Positions 24,929 through 34,687 are shown, counted from the stretch's first letter. The stretch is 64,000 bases of DNA from Ohtaekwangia sp. (GCA_021155195.1 JAJNPV010000050.1:62001-126000); one strand, 5' to 3'. Numbers and translations: made by a program. Notes: generated by a model from the letters alone, not told the origin.

Positions 24929-26314
24929 GTGACCCTAATTAAATCTATTTCCGGCATCCGCGGTACCATTGGTGGAACTCCCGGAGAAGCTCTCACTCCT
25001 GTTGATACCGTAAAATTTGCTGCTGCTTTTGGTACGTGGATCAAATCGCGAAAAGGTAAAAAAGTGGTAATTGGCAGAGACGCACGCCCTTCCGGGGAAA
25101 TGGTAAGTCAACTGGTAGCAGCCACGCTTCAAGGCCTTGGATTGGATGTGATTGACTTGGGGTTATCTACAACTCCTACCGTTGAGATTGCAGTTGCTGC
25201 AGAAAAAGCAGGTGGTGGAATTATTCTAACAGCTAGTCATAATCCCGTGCAATGGAATGCACTGAAGTTATTAAATGAAAAAGGTGATTTCATTTCCGGA
25301 GCGGATGGGGCGGAAGTTTTAACAATTGCCGAAGCCGAACAATTTGATTTTGCATCGGTTGAAAAACTAGGTTCTTATACGGTAAATAATTCCTACATAG
25401 AAAAACACATCAAGCAAATTTTGAAATACAAATTGGTTGATGTGAAAGCTATCCGAAAAGCTAAATTCAAAATAGCCGTTGATGCCGTTAATTCTACTGG
25501 CGGAATTGTAGTGCCTCAACTCTTGAAAGCATTGGGAGTTAAAAAAGTTGTGGAATTATACTGCACACCTAATGGAAAATTTCCACACAACCCTGAACCT
25601 TTGCCCGAACATCTTACCGTAATCAGTAAAGCGGTAAAAAAAGAAAAATGCGATTTGGGAATTGTGGTTGACCCTGATGTGGATCGGCTTGCTTTAATTC
25701 AGGAAGATGGAAAACCCTTTGGCGAAGAGTATACGTTAGTGGCGGTTGCCGATTACATCTTAAGCAAGCGCAAAGGCAATACGGTTTCAAATCTTTCCAG
25801 CACCCGTGCATTGCGCGATGTTACTGAAAAAAGAAAAGGTCAGTACAACGCAGCCGCTGTTGGGGAGGTAAACGTGGTGACTAAAATGAAAGAGACCAAA
25901 GCGGTCATTGGTGGCGAGGGCAATGGCGGCATCATCGTTCCTGATTTTCATTATGGCCGTGATGCGCTCATTGGCATCGCGTTGTTCCTGACTCATTTGG
26001 CGAAATCAAAACTCAAGGTTTCAGAATTACGCAAAACATATCCGGCTTATTTTATCTCTAAAAATAAAATTGAGTTAACTCCCAAAATCAATGTAGATGA
26101 GGTGTTAGAGAAAGTAAAAGGTCTTTATGCTTCAGAAAAAATCAATACCATTGATGGCGTAAAAATTGATTTTGAAACTGAAAAAGAATGGGTGCATTTG
26201 CGCAAGAGTAATACTGAACCCATTATTCGCATTTATGCCGAATCTCAAAATGAAGCAAAGGCAAATCAATTAGCGCAGCGAATCATTCAAGACATTAAAA
26301 AAATTATAGAATAA
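24929..26314 (+). CDS. glmM: Phosphoglucosamine mutase
   Basis: Converts glucosamine-6-P to glucosamine-1-P for UDP-GlcNAc, hence peptidoglycan and lipid A. The 461-aa alpha-D-phosphohexomutase has the phospho-Ser loop TASHNP (S103), the metal loop VDPDVDRLAL, the sugar-binding GGEGNGG and the phosphate-binding RKSNTEPIIRIY near the C terminus. The N terminus IKSISGIRGTIGG is that of Bacteroidota GlmM. Start is GTG 24929. The cysteine desulfurase gene follows after 10 bp. A phosphomannomutase/phosphoglucomutase activity is the alternative. Confidence 0.9.
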   Translation: MTLIKSISGIRGTIGGTPGEALTPVDTVKFAAAFGTWIKSRKGKKVVIGRDARPSGEMVSQLVAATLQGLGLDVIDLGLSTTPTVEIAVAAEKAGGGIILTASHNPVQWNALKLLNEKGDFISGADGAEVLTIAEAEQFDFASVEKLGSYTVNNSYIEKHIKQILKYKLVDVKAIRKAKFKIAVDAVNSTGGIVVPQLLKALGVKKVVELYCTPNGKFPHNPEPLPEHLTVISKAVKKEKCDLGIVVDPDVDRLALIQEDGKPFGEEYTLVAVADYILSKRKGNTVSNLSSTRALRDVTEKRKGQYNAAAVGEVNVVTKMKETKAVIGGEGNGGIIVPDFHYGRDALIGIALFLTHLAKSKLKVSELRKTYPAYFISKNKIELTPKINVDEVLEKVKGLYASEKINTIDGVKIDFETEKEWVHLRKSNTEPIIRIYAESQNEAKANQLAQRIIQDIKKIIE

Positions 26315-26324
26315 ATCACGCACA

Positions 26325-27464
26325 ATGAAAATCTACCTCGACAATGCCGCTACAACACCGCTCGACCCGGAAGTGTTTGAAGCGATGAAGCCATTCTTGT
26401 TAGAAGATTTTGGAAACCCTTCCTCCACGCATTCGCATGGTCGTAAAGTGCGTGCTGCGATTGAATCCTCACGAAAAAAAATTGCTGAACTTTTAAATTG
26501 TACTCCCGGTGAAATTATTTTCACCTCCGGAGGTACCGAAGCGGATAATGCAATCATTCGCTGCGCGGTCGACACGTATTCTATCAAACACGCAATCTCA
26601 ACACCGATTGAACATCATGCAGTTACACATACACTCGAAACACTGGAAAAGAGCGGGGCTATTAAAATCCATCATGTTGACTTAGATGAAAATGGTAATG
26701 TTGACTTAGCTCATTTAGAAGCATTACTAACTGAGTTTCCCAATGCATTGGTTTCGCTCATGCATGCCAACAATGAGATTGGTAACATACTCGATTTGGA
26801 AGTAGTTGGCAATCTTTGCGATAAGTATAAAGCCTATTTCCATTCTGATACAGTTCAAACAGTAGGTCACTTCCGTCACGATATGAAGAAATTAAAAGTA
26901 CATGGAATGACTGCTGCGGCTCATAAATTTCATGGACCAAAAGGAGTTGGCTTCATGTACATCAATAAGGATAAGAAGATTCATTCTTTCGTGCATGGTG
27001 GAGCACAGGAGCGCAACATGCGAGGCGGCACTGAAAATGTTCCGGGTATTATTGGTCTAACCAAAGCTCTGGAAATTTGCTATCGCGAAATGGAGGAACA
27101 TGAGCGGTATATCAAAAAAATAAAATCGCGAATGATTGAGAAACTAACAGAGGCTGTTCCCGGAGTAGCCTTTCATGGTGATTCAGCAAATTTGGAAAAA
27201 AGTTTATACACAGTACTCAATGTAAGTTTACCAGAGTCGGAAGAAAATGAAATGCTTCTTTTCAACTTAGATATGCAAGGCATTTCTGCATCGGGCGGCA
27301 GTGCTTGCTCGAGTGGCGCCTCCACTGGGTCGCATGTGTTGGGTGCTATTTACCCAAACTCCAAGCGCGGAGCAATTCGATTCTCCTTCAGCAAATACAA
27401 CAAGCTAGAAGAAATTGATTTTGTTGCAGCAAAGCTTGCTGAACTGTATAAAGTTACTGCCTAG
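26325..27464 (+). CDS. Cysteine desulfurase (NifS/IscS family)
   Basis: A PLP enzyme (379 aa) taking sulfur from cysteine for Fe-S clusters or tRNA thiolation. YLDNAATTPLDPEV opens the fold, TSGGTEADN and EHHA are cofactor contacts, AAHKFHGPKGVG holds the PLP Lys and GGSACSSGAS carries the catalytic Cys in the short mobile loop (group I, IscS-like). It is 10 bp downstream of glmM and likely co-transcribed. There is no IscU or SufBCD here, so it may serve as the general housekeeping desulfurase or a tRNA-modification enzyme. Confidence 0.92.
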   Translation: MKIYLDNAATTPLDPEVFEAMKPFLLEDFGNPSSTHSHGRKVRAAIESSRKKIAELLNCTPGEIIFTSGGTEADNAIIRCAVDTYSIKHAISTPIEHHAVTHTLETLEKSGAIKIHHVDLDENGNVDLAHLEALLTEFPNALVSLMHANNEIGNILDLEVVGNLCDKYKAYFHSDTVQTVGHFRHDMKKLKVHGMTAAAHKFHGPKGVGFMYINKDKKIHSFVHGGAQERNMRGGTENVPGIIGLTKALEICYREMEEHERYIKKIKSRMIEKLTEAVPGVAFHGDSANLEKSLYTVLNVSLPESEENEMLLFNLDMQGISASGGSACSSGASTGSHVLGAIYPNSKRGAIRFSFSKYNKLEEIDFVAAKLAELYKVTA

Positions 27465-27512
27465 TAAACTAGATTTTAAAATCGATAACTTTAAAATTCC
27501 AATTTTAAATGA

Positions 27513-28304
27513 ATGGCAAATTCTTTTTCTGTTTCCATAATTGGTTCTGGTAATCTTGCCTGGCATTTAGCTCCTGCACTAGATAATGCGGGGTTTGTAG
27601 TTAAAGAAGTTTATAGCCACAATCCACAACATGCTGAATTGCTGACAGAACGACTTTATCAAGCGGAAGTAAAGGCTACTTTAGATTTCTCAACCAGTAA
27701 TTCGCTGGCTTTTATTTTGGCTGTTAGTGATGATGCCATACGACACGTTGCTCAGGAAATTATTCTACCGGAGGATGCTATTCTCATCCACACTTCAGGT
27801 AGCCAACCGATTACAGAATTACAATACGCAGCAACTCAACATTTAGGTGTTTTGTATCCGCTTCAAACCTTTACTAAAAAAAGTAAAGTAGATTTTAAAA
27901 GTATTCCACTTCTTGTTGAAACTCAAACTGAAGAGGCTGAAAGAATTGTAATGCAAATTGCAAGAGGAATTGGAAAGGGGGTTATTAAAATTAGCTCCGA
28001 AGAACGAAAGGCATTGCATGTTGCTGCTGTTTTTGCTTCCAACTTCACAAACCACATGCTTACTATTTCAAAGGAAATCATGAAGCAAAACAGTCTTGAT
28101 TTCGATTTATTAAAACCACTTATCACTGAAACCATCAACAAAAGCTTTCATTTAGGACCTGAGAACTCACAAACTGGTCCGGCAAAACGCGGTGATTTGG
28201 ATATTTTAGATGCTCATTTAGATTTTTTACAACAACAAGAATCAATAGCAGAGATCTATAAAGTTGTCAGCCAACACATCGTAGATACACATTACCAGGG
28301 ATAA
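27513..28304 (+). CDS. Rossmann-fold DUF2520 oxidoreductase
   Basis: A 263-aa protein with an N-terminal NAD(P)-binding domain (SIIGSGNLAWHLAPAL, the GxGNxA loop) and a C-terminal helical DUF2520 domain (ISSEERKALHVAAVFASNFT, then SFHLGPENSQTGPAKRGD). It resembles 6-phosphogluconate/ketopantoate-type dehydrogenases and NADP-dependent F420 reductases. Substrate unknown. ATG 27513 follows a 48-bp gap after the desulfurase gene, so it may belong to the same operon. Confidence 0.82.
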   Translation: MANSFSVSIIGSGNLAWHLAPALDNAGFVVKEVYSHNPQHAELLTERLYQAEVKATLDFSTSNSLAFILAVSDDAIRHVAQEIILPEDAILIHTSGSQPITELQYAATQHLGVLYPLQTFTKKSKVDFKSIPLLVETQTEEAERIVMQIARGIGKGVIKISSEERKALHVAAVFASNFTNHMLTISKEIMKQNSLDFDLLKPLITETINKSFHLGPENSQTGPAKRGDLDILDAHLDFLQQQESIAEIYKVVSQHIVDTHYQG

Positions 28305-28338
28305 TTTATTTTATCTATCTTAGTTTAAAATATTTTTT

Positions 28339-28803
28339 ATGAAAATAATCATAACGCTCACGCTGTTCATTTGTGCTTTTGCTGCACAAGCACAAGACAT
28401 TAAGGTTTCGGGTAATGATCCTGTAAATCTTGAAAAAGAGTTGCCAAAAGCTTTGTACATAGTAGATGGAATTAAAATTAAGGCCGATGATACAACAGGA
28501 AAAACCTGGGGCGAGGTGTTGAACATTCCTTCAGAAAAAATAACAAGTGTTACAGTGCTTAAAGGTGAAGATGCCATCGAAAAATATGGGGATGAGGGAA
28601 AAGATGGAGTCATTTTGATCACAACAAAACCGATACAACCTGTGGAGCCGCTTTATATTGTCGATGGAATTGAAACAAAAAACATTAAGGCCATTGATCC
28701 GAATAATATTCAATCGATAAATGTCCTTAAGAAGGAAGAAGAAACACTTAAGTACGGTTCAAAAGGGAAAAATGGTGTCATCCTAATCACCACTAAAAAA
28801 TAG
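28339..28803 (+). CDS. Orphan protein with two TonB-plug-like modules
   Basis: A 154-aa secreted protein (signal peptide ends AAQAQ). Two related modules, about 37-97 and 103-154, each read LYIVDGI...IxSxxVLK...YGxxGKxGVILITTK, the sequence seen around the plug of SusC/RagA-type TonB receptors. No barrel follows. The second module is shorter. In Bacteroidota such isolated plug copies are known mainly as parts of larger proteins; function here is not known, perhaps binding at the receptor or signalling. The gene ends before a bidirectional terminator at 28858. Confidence 0.75.
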   Translation: MKIIITLTLFICAFAAQAQDIKVSGNDPVNLEKELPKALYIVDGIKIKADDTTGKTWGEVLNIPSEKITSVTVLKGEDAIEKYGDEGKDGVILITTKPIQPVEPLYIVDGIETKNIKAIDPNNIQSINVLKKEEETLKYGSKGKNGVILITTKK

Positions 28804-28857
28804 GTTTTAGAAATTAGCTGGATCAGAGTACTATAAACTCAACAGCTTCAAAACAAA

Positions 28858-28879
28858 AAGGCCAGATAACTCTGGCCTT
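28858..28879. terminator. Bidirectional intrinsic terminator
   Basis: AAGGCCAG and CTGGCCTT form a perfect 8-bp stem with a 6-nt loop between convergent genes. Plus-strand tail ATTATTTTCT, minus-strand tail TTTGTTTTG. Confidence 0.85.
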
Positions 28880-28901
28880 ATTATTTTCTAATGAGTAAAA
28901 G

Positions 28902-29330
28902 CTATTTGCCTACTTCCGTGACAAGCACTTCTCCTTTTATTGTGAGTTGTACGAAGCCTGTTTCAATGTTGGCAGTTACAGTCACTGTTTTATTGAACCC
29001 TCCGGTAGAAGCAGCATTGTATGTTGCTTTGATGAATCCTTGACCACCTGGCATAACTGGTTCCTTTGACCAATCGGGTGTGGTGCAACCACAAGAAGCC
29101 TGTACATTAGTAATGACTAAAGGAGTCTTGCCTGTGTTTGTAAATTTGAACTCATGAGTTACGGGTGTTCCTTGTTTGATTTTACCGAAATCATGCGTTG
29201 TGTTATCCCATGCAAAAACGGCAACATCAAGTTGAACTTCATTTTTGTTAACGGTGGCAGCCGGTAGCTGTTGCGCCATAGCTGCAACTGCAAATACAGT
29301 AAAAACAGCGAGTAAGAGTGATTTTTTCAT
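28902..29330 (-). CDS. DUF1573 secreted protein
   Basis: A 142-aa protein started at ATG 29330, giving the signal peptide MKKSLLLAVFTVFAVAAMAQ; a longer frame to 29462 lacks a sensible start. The mature part is one Ig-like DUF1573 domain: THDFGKIKQGTPVTHEFKFT, then TPLVITNVQASCGCTTPDW (the CGC motif) and PVMPGGQGFIKATYNA. DUF1573 proteins are abundant exported proteins in Bacteroidota with unknown task. It is divergent from the histidine kinase gene. Confidence 0.88.
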   Translation of the reverse strand: MKKSLLLAVFTVFAVAAMAQQLPAATVNKNEVQLDVAVFAWDNTTHDFGKIKQGTPVTHEFKFTNTGKTPLVITNVQASCGCTTPDWSKEPVMPGGQGFIKATYNAASTGGFNKTVTVTANIETGFVQLTIKGEVLVTEVGK

Positions 29331-29485
29331 TTTCTTCCTTGAATTTAGGGTTAAACTTAGTTTGTTCTTTCGAACCTTACAAACATCGGCACCAAAAAGC
29401 AGACCATCTGTTAACAAAGACCTAATAAATGTTAAGGACTTGTTAATCCAAAAGTACGGCATTAAATACTCTTTACCTTTACAAA

Positions 29486-30748
29486 GTGAGTCGTGTAACC
29501 CTTCGAATTATCATTATTCTGGCTGCTGTCAGTATTGTGGGCATTACAGCCACACAAATCTATTGGGTACGCAAGGCTTTTGATTTAAAGGAAAATCAGT
29601 TTAACCGTGATGTTACCACAGCACTCACCCAGGTTTCGAGTAAAATACTGGAGATTACCAAAACTCCATCACCTGCCAATAATCCAGTCACGCAGCTTAC
29701 GTCCAACTATTTTGTTGTACTTGTAAATGGGCCAATAGACAATAACCTGCTTGAGTTTTTGTTGTTGACTGAATTTGAAAAAAGGAACATCACAGCTGAC
29801 TTTGAATACGGGGTGTATGATTGTATCGACAAATGCATGGTGGGTGGAAACTATACTTCTCCCGGAAAGATTGCCACGCATGTTAATTTTACAGAATTAC
29901 CAGCCTGGAAAAATGATGGCTATTATTTCGGTGTTCAATTTCCAATGGTGGAAGCAACATTGATTAGCCAGATGGGTATCTGGGGATTTTCTTCTATTGT
30001 TTTATTGATTGTGATTTTCTTCTTCGTGTACACCTTGTTTGTGATTTTAAAACAAAAGCGGTTGTCCGAAATACAAAAGGACTTTATCAACAACATGACG
30101 CACGAGTTTAAAACACCTTTATCAACCATTGCTATTTCAACAAGTGTTTTAAAAGATCCTACCATCATTCATACACCCGAACGATTGCTCAATTATGCAA
30201 CTATTATTGAAAACGAAAACCAGCGTCTTCAACAACAAGTAGAGCGGGTGCTGCAAATGGCACGATTGGAAACCGAGGACCTCGGTTTAAAAAGAGAAAA
30301 GCATAACGTTCATCATTTAATTAAAGAAGCGGCTTCAAACAATTTATTAACATCAAAAGCTTCTATCACGCTGTTATTGGAAGCTGAACAAACTGAAGTG
30401 AATGTTGATAAGCTTCACATCATCAACGTGATTTTTAACTTGCTCGATAATGCGATTAAGTATAATATGAATGTGCCGGCCATTACCATTCGCACGTTTA
30501 ATGCAGAAGAGAATATCTGCCTTGAAATTAAAGACAATGGTATGGGCATAAGTGCTGAAGAACAAAAAAAGATATTTCATCGTTTCTATCGTGTGCCAAC
30601 AGGCAATTTACACGACATAAAAGGATTTGGCCTTGGATTGAGTTATGTGAAATTAATTTTAGAGGCGCACAAAGGAAAAATTAGCCTGACAAGTGAGCTC
30701 CAAAAGGGAAGTTGTTTTTTAATTGAACTGCCAAGCATAAAAGAATGA
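29486..30748 (+). CDS. Sensor histidine kinase
   Basis: A 420-aa membrane kinase: first helix ~6-26, a ~130-residue periplasmic sensor without recognised fold, second helix ~160-190, then HisKA (FINNMTHEFKTPLSTIAIS, phospho-His near 207) and HATPase_c (NLLDNAIKYN, DNGMGIS, GFGLGLSYVK). It autophosphorylates and passes phosphate to the response regulator whose gene overlaps its stop codon by 4 bp. The start is GTG 29486. The signal is unknown. Confidence 0.93.
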   Translation: MSRVTLRIIIILAAVSIVGITATQIYWVRKAFDLKENQFNRDVTTALTQVSSKILEITKTPSPANNPVTQLTSNYFVVLVNGPIDNNLLEFLLLTEFEKRNITADFEYGVYDCIDKCMVGGNYTSPGKIATHVNFTELPAWKNDGYYFGVQFPMVEATLISQMGIWGFSSIVLLIVIFFFVYTLFVILKQKRLSEIQKDFINNMTHEFKTPLSTIAISTSVLKDPTIIHTPERLLNYATIIENENQRLQQQVERVLQMARLETEDLGLKREKHNVHHLIKEAASNNLLTSKASITLLLEAEQTEVNVDKLHIINVIFNLLDNAIKYNMNVPAITIRTFNAEENICLEIKDNGMGISAEEQKKIFHRFYRVPTGNLHDIKGFGLGLSYVKLILEAHKGKISLTSELQKGSCFLIELPSIKE

Positions 30749-31434
30749 GTGCAAAAATCCTACTTGTTGAAGATGATCCCAACCTGGGCTTTGTTATTAA
30801 GGACAACCTAACAGTTAAAGGATACGCGGTTTCTCTTTGCAGTAATGGAGATGAGGGATACGCGGCTTTCTCCAACAATCTATTTGATGTTTGCATTTTG
30901 GATGTGATGATGCCAAAAAAAGATGGATTCACATTAGCGCATCAAATCAGGGAAGTGAATAAGCAAGTGCCCATTCTTTTTGTTACCGCAAAGTCGATGC
31001 TGGAGGATAAGATTGCGGGCTTTCAAAGTGGGGGCGATGATTACATCGTTAAACCCTTTAGCATGGAAGAACTCATTCTTCGCATTGAAGTTTTTCTACG
31101 CAGAACAAGTACGAATAGTACCGAGAAACATTTTGAGTTAGGGGCCTTCAATTTTGATTGCCACAACTTTACATTACATCATAGCTCAGGCGAAAAATCG
31201 CTCACACAAAAAGAAGCCGAAGTGCTAAAACTCCTTTGCGAAAACAAAGACCGTGTGTTGAAACGGGAAGAGATTCTAAAAAAAGTATGGGGTAATGACG
31301 ACTACTTTTTGGGTCGCTCCATGGATGTGTTTATCTCTAAGTTAAGGAAGTATCTAAAAGAAGATCCGAAAGTTCAGATCATCAATTATCACGGGGTTGG
31401 TTTTAAACTTGAAGTAAACTCAGCAGCCCAATAA
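30745..31434 (+). CDS. OmpR-family response regulator
   Basis: A 229-aa transcription factor: receiver domain with EDDPN acidic pocket, CILDVMMPKKDG (phospho-Asp near 53), TAKS and the switch Lys in IVKPF, followed by a winged-helix domain (KSLTQKEAEVLKLLCENKDR, LKREEILKKVWG, RSMDVFISKLRKYL, IINYHGVGFKL). Start ATG overlaps the kinase stop codon (ATGA), so the two form one two-component system. Targets cannot be seen in the sequence. Confidence 0.95.
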   Translation: MSAKILLVEDDPNLGFVIKDNLTVKGYAVSLCSNGDEGYAAFSNNLFDVCILDVMMPKKDGFTLAHQIREVNKQVPILFVTAKSMLEDKIAGFQSGGDDYIVKPFSMEELILRIEVFLRRTSTNSTEKHFELGAFNFDCHNFTLHHSSGEKSLTQKEAEVLKLLCENKDRVLKREEILKKVWGNDDYFLGRSMDVFISKLRKYLKEDPKVQIINYHGVGFKLEVNSAAQ

Positions 31435-31443
31435 AGATTTCTC

Positions 31444-32409
31444 TTAAAACAACTTATCAATCAAACTGTCAACTGTCATTCCTTCAGCTTCTGCCTTGAA
31501 GTTACGAACGATGCGATGGCGTAACACCGGGCGAGCTACTGCCTGAACATCTTCAATATCAGGTGAATACTTTCCGTTAATCAATGCATTGCACTTTGCG
31601 CCAAGCACTAAAAACTGAGATGCCCGCGGGCCAGCTCCCCATTCCAAATAGTCGTTGGCTATTTTTGAACCCGATGCCCCGGGCCGCGTAGCTTGCGTTA
31701 GTTTTACTGCATACTCAACAACATTATCAGCAACAGGCACCCTGCGCACTAAATGTTGAAAAGCAATAATCTCCTCGGCCGTAAGTACTTTCGAAACCTT
31801 TTGTACGTCATCGGCTGTCGTGTTTTTTACAATATCAATTTCTTGCTGATAACTCGGGTAGTCCAGAAAAATGTTAAACATGAAGCGATCTAACTGAGCT
31901 TCAGGTAGTGGATAGGTTCCTTCCTGCTCTATTGGGTTTTGAGTAGCCAATACAAAGAACGGTTTCGGCAATTCATATGCCTTACCCGCTATGGTTACAG
32001 CGTACTCCTGCATCGATTCAAGCAGGGCGGCCTGTGTTTTAGGAGGTGTTCTGTTTATTTCATCTGCCAAAATAATGTTTCCGAAAATTGGTCCTTTCAC
32101 AAATTGAAAGTTGCGCTCCTTATCCATCGTTTCAGCACCAACTATATCGGAAGGCATTAAATCGGGCGTGAACTGAATTCTTTTAAATTGAAGGTCGAGC
32201 GAAGTGGCAATGGTATGAACTAACAATGTTTTAGCTAATCCGGGAACACCCACCAGTAGCGAGTGACCTTGGCAAAAGATGCCCGTGAGCACCAGACGGA
32301 TTACTTCATCCTGACCAACAACAACCTTAGCTATTTCGCCTTTGAGGGTTTGATACGATTGCTTTAGCGCATCCGCTGCTTCTACATCATTTGAAAAAAA
32401 CTGAGCCAT
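31444..32409 (-). CDS. MoxR-family AAA+ ATPase
   Basis: A 321-aa cytoplasmic AAA+ ATPase: GQDEVIRLVLTG, Walker A GVPGLAKTLLVH, Walker B IILADEINRTPPKTQAALLE, sensor 1 FVLATQNPIEQEGTYPLPEA and arginine-finger region AQLDRFMFNIF. MoxR proteins act as chaperones inserting cofactors or activating von Willebrand-domain membrane proteins; those usual partners (DUF58, VWA) are not in this window. It lies 66 bp after the SurA-type foldase operon and may be its last gene. Confidence 0.93.
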   Translation of the reverse strand: MAQFFSNDVEAADALKQSYQTLKGEIAKVVVGQDEVIRLVLTGIFCQGHSLLVGVPGLAKTLLVHTIATSLDLQFKRIQFTPDLMPSDIVGAETMDKERNFQFVKGPIFGNIILADEINRTPPKTQAALLESMQEYAVTIAGKAYELPKPFFVLATQNPIEQEGTYPLPEAQLDRFMFNIFLDYPSYQQEIDIVKNTTADDVQKVSKVLTAEEIIAFQHLVRRVPVADNVVEYAVKLTQATRPGASGSKIANDYLEWGAGPRASQFLVLGAKCNALINGKYSPDIEDVQAVARPVLRHRIVRNFKAEAEGMTVDSLIDKLF

Positions 32410-32475
32410 ACAAAAGGTTTAACGAAAGATACAGGTTTTATATCGGGTGTGTGCCCAAGAACTACACCAACGGCA

Positions 32476-33828
32476 CTACTCCAGAATTTTACAGACATTA
32501 TACGCAGGATCGATATTAATAAATACATCCTTGCGGGCTTTGCTAAACCATTTTTCGAGGGCGATATCTTTTTTCTCAGCGAGTGCAGCCGACTGAATGC
32601 GGTTCCAATCATCTTTTAAATTGGCTTCGTGGGGTGGCAATTTCTTCTTATAGTACAAAATGCGAACAGCATCTTTCCCATCATCCGTGCGGTAGGTTAG
32701 TGGCCTTGAAATATTGCCCACCTTCATAGTATCTATATTAATGTAAACCACAGGATCTATGTCCCTTAAAGAAATTTTAGTTGATCCATCGGCATCCGTA
32801 AAAAAGCCACCCGTTCCTTTGGTCACATCATCATCTGAGTATTCCTTTGCGATCTGTTCAAACTTCAACTTCTCAGTAATTATCTTCTCACGCAAACTAT
32901 CCAAAAAGTCTCCAGCACGTTTAATATCATCCTCGGAAGGTGTGGCAGAAATTAAAATGTGGCGCGAGTTATATTCATTTCCCCTACGATCAATCAATTG
33001 CATAATATGAAAACCAAAGGGTGATTTAAAGGGCTGTGAAATCTCACCCAGTTTTAATTTAAATGCTTGCGCTTCAAATTGAGGAACCATAGCGCCTCGT
33101 CCTACATATCCCAATTCACCACCATTATATTGTGCACTTGGATCTTCCGAATTCTTCATGGCCAACTCAGTAAAGTTTTCGCCTTTTAAAATTCTCTCAC
33201 GAAGATCAATCAACTTAGCAATTGCCTTTTGTTCTTGTTCTGCACTCACTTTTGCAATCCGAACGATTTGTGCTACCTCAACATCTGATGAAAAGAAAGG
33301 TAAACTGTCCTTTGGAATTTTATTGTAGAACCTCTTTATCTCAGCAGGAGTTATTGTGATATCCTTCGTGATGCGGGAAGTCATTTCCCTTGCCAATAAC
33401 TGCTCACGAATTTGCTCACGCAATTCAACTTTTATTTGCTCTAACGTTTTGCCGTAGGCCTTCTCCAATTGCTCAGGCGAGTTACCAGAGTTTTGCATGA
33501 TCATCCCCATCCGCTGATCCGTTGTGGCATCAACTTCGGGGTCTAACACAACTACTGAGTCAATCTCAGCTTTAGCAACCATTAACTTATTTAAAATAAG
33601 ACGATTAAAAATTTCACACTTGGCGTCTTCATTGGCCGGATTGCCTTCTGCTAAATATCCCTGATAGGCCACCTCAAGTTCAGATTTCAATACAATATAA
33701 TTATCCACTTTGGCGATAATCTTATCCACCACAAAACCTTCCTGGGCCAAGGTAGGAGTTATAAAAAACAAAAGGCCACCAAACAGGCTACCTTTCAAAA
33801 ATCTCGAAATCATTTCTTTTTGCAGCAT
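32476..33828 (-). CDS. SurA-like periplasmic peptidyl-prolyl isomerase
   Basis: About 450 aa, exported (signal peptide ending TPTLAQ after M-LQKEMISRF). Order: SurA N-terminal chaperone helices (VVDKIIAKVDNYIVLKSELE), a first parvulin domain with GGELGYVGRGAMVPQFEAQA and a second one with SRHILISATPSEDD and TGGFFTDAD. It assists outer-membrane protein folding. It is the third of three linked foldase genes and overlaps the preceding gene by ~26-41 bp depending on start (ATG 33828 or 33813). The SurA label is by architecture. Confidence 0.85.
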   Translation of the reverse strand: MLQKEMISRFLKGSLFGGLLFFITPTLAQEGFVVDKIIAKVDNYIVLKSELEVAYQGYLAEGNPANEDAKCEIFNRLILNKLMVAKAEIDSVVVLDPEVDATTDQRMGMIMQNSGNSPEQLEKAYGKTLEQIKVELREQIREQLLAREMTSRITKDITITPAEIKRFYNKIPKDSLPFFSSDVEVAQIVRIAKVSAEQEQKAIAKLIDLRERILKGENFTELAMKNSEDPSAQYNGGELGYVGRGAMVPQFEAQAFKLKLGEISQPFKSPFGFHIMQLIDRRGNEYNSRHILISATPSEDDIKRAGDFLDSLREKIITEKLKFEQIAKEYSDDDVTKGTGGFFTDADGSTKISLRDIDPVVYINIDTMKVGNISRPLTYRTDDGKDAVRILYYKKKLPPHEANLKDDWNRIQSAALAEKKDIALEKWFSKARKDVFINIDPAYNVCKILE

Positions 33829-34687
33829 TTTCATACACATCATCCTCCAATTTTCTTGCAAGTTCAACTTTTCTTTTGTTTAAAATAATGTTTTTAATAT
33901 CCTGTTTTACGAATTCCAGGGGCGATACGTTATCCGAAATCTTGTACGCGTCAATTTTAAGGAAGTACAAAAACTCACTATCGGAGGTTTCGTAATAATT
34001 ATAACTTCTTAAGAATTGAATTTTGTTTGGAATCTCAGCCAAGGGTGAATTAACCACCAATTTGTCAAACTCAATCCACGAAGAATCTGATAAATGATAG
34101 GCTGCCGAAAAACTCAAACAATACGACTTTAATTCAGCAATATCTTTTTCTTTTTTTGAGTACATCAAGTCCTTGATGTGTTTAGTGCGCGGTGCTTCTT
34201 TGGGTGCTTTAATGTACGTTCCCCTGATGATATTCTGCTTTAGAATAAAATTATCAAGTCGTTCTTTATAGTAGTCCTGAATCTCCTTATCCGAAACGCT
34301 ATCGTTTAAATTTTTCTTGATGTAGTACGTTTGGTATTCGTAACCAATCAGGCTATAGCGATAGTCCAATACTTTGCGTTCCACTTCGGCCTCGTTGATG
34401 TCGATGTTTTTCATCGCCTCGTTAATCACCAATTGCTTTCTGATCCAACTGTTGATGTAAGAGGTTACACGTGCTATACTATCGGTTGCTGTTGATCCGG
34501 CCGGTATAATTCCAATTAATTCATCGTGATATAAATAGGAGTTGTTAACTCGGGCTACAGCTTTCTGCTCAGGTGTAGCACCCGCCTGATCTTTTTTCAT
34601 CCGTATAAATTCACAGCTTGAAGCCAATAATCCTATTGAAAGGATCATAACAAGAGCTTTAGAATTTATGGTAGAGTGAACCCTCAT
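33788..34687 (-). CDS. SurA-N-like lipoprotein without parvulin domain
   Basis: A 299-aa protein with lipoprotein signal (LLASSC, Cys near 25). The body resembles the chaperone part of SurA/PrsA: VARVNNSYLYHDEL at the start, a helical bundle, and a C-terminal FVKQDIKNIILNKRKVEL segment that in SurA packs back on the N-terminal domain. The catalytic parvulin signature (GxLG...F) is absent, so it is probably a pure chaperone. Overlaps its neighbours on both sides (ATGA at 34684 and 26-41 bp at 33788), so translation is coupled. Confidence 0.75.
   Translation of the reverse strand: MRVHSTINSKALVMILSIGLLASSCEFIRMKKDQAGATPEQKAVARVNNSYLYHDELIGIIPAGSTATDSIARVTSYINSWIRKQLVINEAMKNIDINEAEVERKVLDYRYSLIGYEYQTYYIKKNLNDSVSDKEIQDYYKERLDNFILKQNIIRGTYIKAPKEAPRTKHIKDLMYSKKEKDIAELKSYCLSFSAAYHLSDSSWIEFDKLVVNSPLAEIPNKIQFLRSYNYYETSDSEFLYFLKIDAYKISDNVSPLEFVKQDIKNIILNKRKVELARKLEDDVYENAAKRNDFEIFER

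Noticed and set aside
29331..29462. N-terminal extension of the DUF1573 protein
   Set aside because: ATG 29330 gives a standard signal peptide; the extra 44 residues look random.
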